Origin: Lysobacter sp. | GTDB taxonomy: Bacteria; Pseudomonadota; Gammaproteobacteria; Xanthomonadales; Xanthomonadaceae | Length of the DNA: 5,692 bases | Assembly (NCBI GenBank): GCA_030151365.1 | Contig: JASLDW010000117.1 | Location: 1-5,692 of the forward strand | Direction of reading: 5' to 3' | Shown here: one piece after another, positions 5,268 through 5,692 of the stretch | Layout of the letters: each line of letters begins with the position of its first letter | Numbering within the stretch: the first letter of the stretch is position 1 | Position numbers and translations under genes: made by a program | Notes under the pieces: generated by a model | The model's input: the letters and a program-made list of their open reading frames with translations, nothing else | What the model was told of the DNA's origin: nothing | Database searches by the model: none

Positions 5268-5663
5268 CTAGCTAGTGGCTGTCGTTCCGGCGGTCGGAAT
5301 AGCATAGTTCTTCTTGAGCTCTCGAACGATGCTATCGTAGAACTTTTCGACGTTACAGTCAGCTTGGATCGAGATTTTCTTCCTGTCGATGACGCCGGCT
5401 ATATCGACGGAAGCACAGCCGATGAGGGTTCGGGCAGCAAGCTCATCGTTGATTTTCTGCCAGCGAAGAATTTTGCTACACATTTTCGGCTCGCTGTCGC
5501 ACTGGACGAGGATCTCTTTCTCGCCCATAGATCCCGAGCCGATGTCGTGGAGGGTTATTTTAGCGAACCCCTTCGGGTCCCCGCCGACTTTAGAATCGCT
5601 CGAACTAGAACAGCCAGCTGAAAGTAATAGTAGTGCTGCTATAGCTGCGAGAATTTTGCCCAT
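5268..5663 (-). CDS. Probable lipoprotein, 131 aa, four extracellular cysteines
   Basis: The N-terminus MGKILAAIAALLLLSAGC is a lipoprotein signal: one Lys, a hydrophobic core and a lipobox ending at C18 (SAGC). A Ser-rich linker follows. The mature protein would be lipid-anchored on the outer face of the membrane. It has four more cysteines, C55, C62, C83 and C103, enough for two disulfides. The layout VQCDSEPKMC, then GCASVDIAGV, then a Lys/Arg-containing strand and ADCN is reminiscent of small actinobacterial SSI-like (subtilisin-inhibitor-like) secreted proteins, but the spacing is shorter and the match is only by eye. The ATG at 5663 lies 7 nt after a -10-like GATAGT, again without a Shine-Dalgarno site. 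If the DNA is phage-borne, a surface lipoprotein could act in superinfection exclusion; that is speculation. Confidence 0.82.
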   Translation of the reverse strand: MGKILAAIAALLLLSAGCSSSSDSKVGGDPKGFAKITLHDIGSGSMGEKEILVQCDSEPKMCSKILRWQKINDELAARTLIGCASVDIAGVIDRKKISIQADCNVEKFYDSIVRELKKNYAIPTAGTTATS

Positions 5664-5669
5664 GGCACT

Positions 5670-5675
5670 ACTATC
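5670..5675 (-). promoter_or_regulatory. -10 box of the lipoprotein gene, leaderless type
   Basis: GATAGT ends 6 nt before the ATG at 5663, the same distance as in the two genes downstream, and the start is again CCATGG. The first base departs from the TANNNT pattern, and the -35 region would fall beyond the window edge. The call therefore rests mainly on the shared spacing. Confidence 0.45.
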
Positions 5676-5692
5676 GGTCTAGTGCGGTCCGA

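Noticed and set aside
4970..5305. 111-codon minus frame overlapping the 107-aa gene and the lipoprotein end
   Set aside because: Ser/Thr/Pro/Arg-rich shadow in the alternative frame; it crosses the promoter and dyad of the 107-aa gene.
1..5692. tRNA, rRNA, CRISPR array, insertion sequence or attachment site
   Set aside because: No cloverleaf with a T-loop signature, no regularly spaced repeats, no transposase-like frame and no long terminal repeats were found by eye.

Overview
All supportable genes in this window lie on the minus strand, so transcription runs from high to low coordinates. The host or donor looks actinobacterial. The one confidently identified enzyme, NadD, has the sequence character I recall for actinobacterial NadD (conserved stretches EDRYLM, SRVDIDR, WYLVSDGVVQF). 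Three genes also start directly at a -10 box with no room for a leader, an arrangement common in Actinobacteria. The small tightly overlapping genes, the run of diverged paralogs and a nadD without its usual chromosomal neighbours suggest accessory DNA such as a phage, prophage or plasmid. No capsid, integrase, terminase, replication or transfer gene is visible to settle which.

Right part (5692 to about 4200): three short single-gene units, each with its own promoter. They are a 131-residue probable lipoprotein with four further cysteines, a 107-residue small protein (a possible SH3-like beta domain plus an Ala/Pro-rich tail), and a complete 195-residue NadD. In each case a -10-like hexamer sits exactly 6 nt before the ATG, which predicts leaderless mRNA. 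A perfect 17-bp dyad fills the -35/-10 spacer of the 107-residue gene. A perfect 16-bp hairpin follows nadD and probably ends that unit.

Intergenic gap (4046-4256, 211 bp): from right to left it holds the nadD hairpin, a smaller inverted repeat, and a promoter with a TACCAT -10 and a strong AAGGAGG Shine-Dalgarno site.

Left part (4045 to 1): an apparently single operon of six overlapping or closely spaced genes. The first four (208, 217, 233 and 215 aa) are diverged tandem paralogs. Each has an N-terminal region with a CC (or CH) pair and a CxxC knuckle, likely a metal-binding zinc-ribbon-like module, and a C-terminal helical region with a T-x-W-[DE]-x-x-I-E-[AS] signature. They are followed by a 97-residue protein with a very acidic tail and by a polytopic membrane protein of at least 374 residues that runs off the left edge. 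I recognise none of these six genes. Their co-translation suggests a multi-subunit, possibly membrane-associated assembly, and this is the most interesting part of the window. No tRNA, rRNA, insertion sequence or CRISPR array was seen, and no gene-free stretch exceeds 300 bases.
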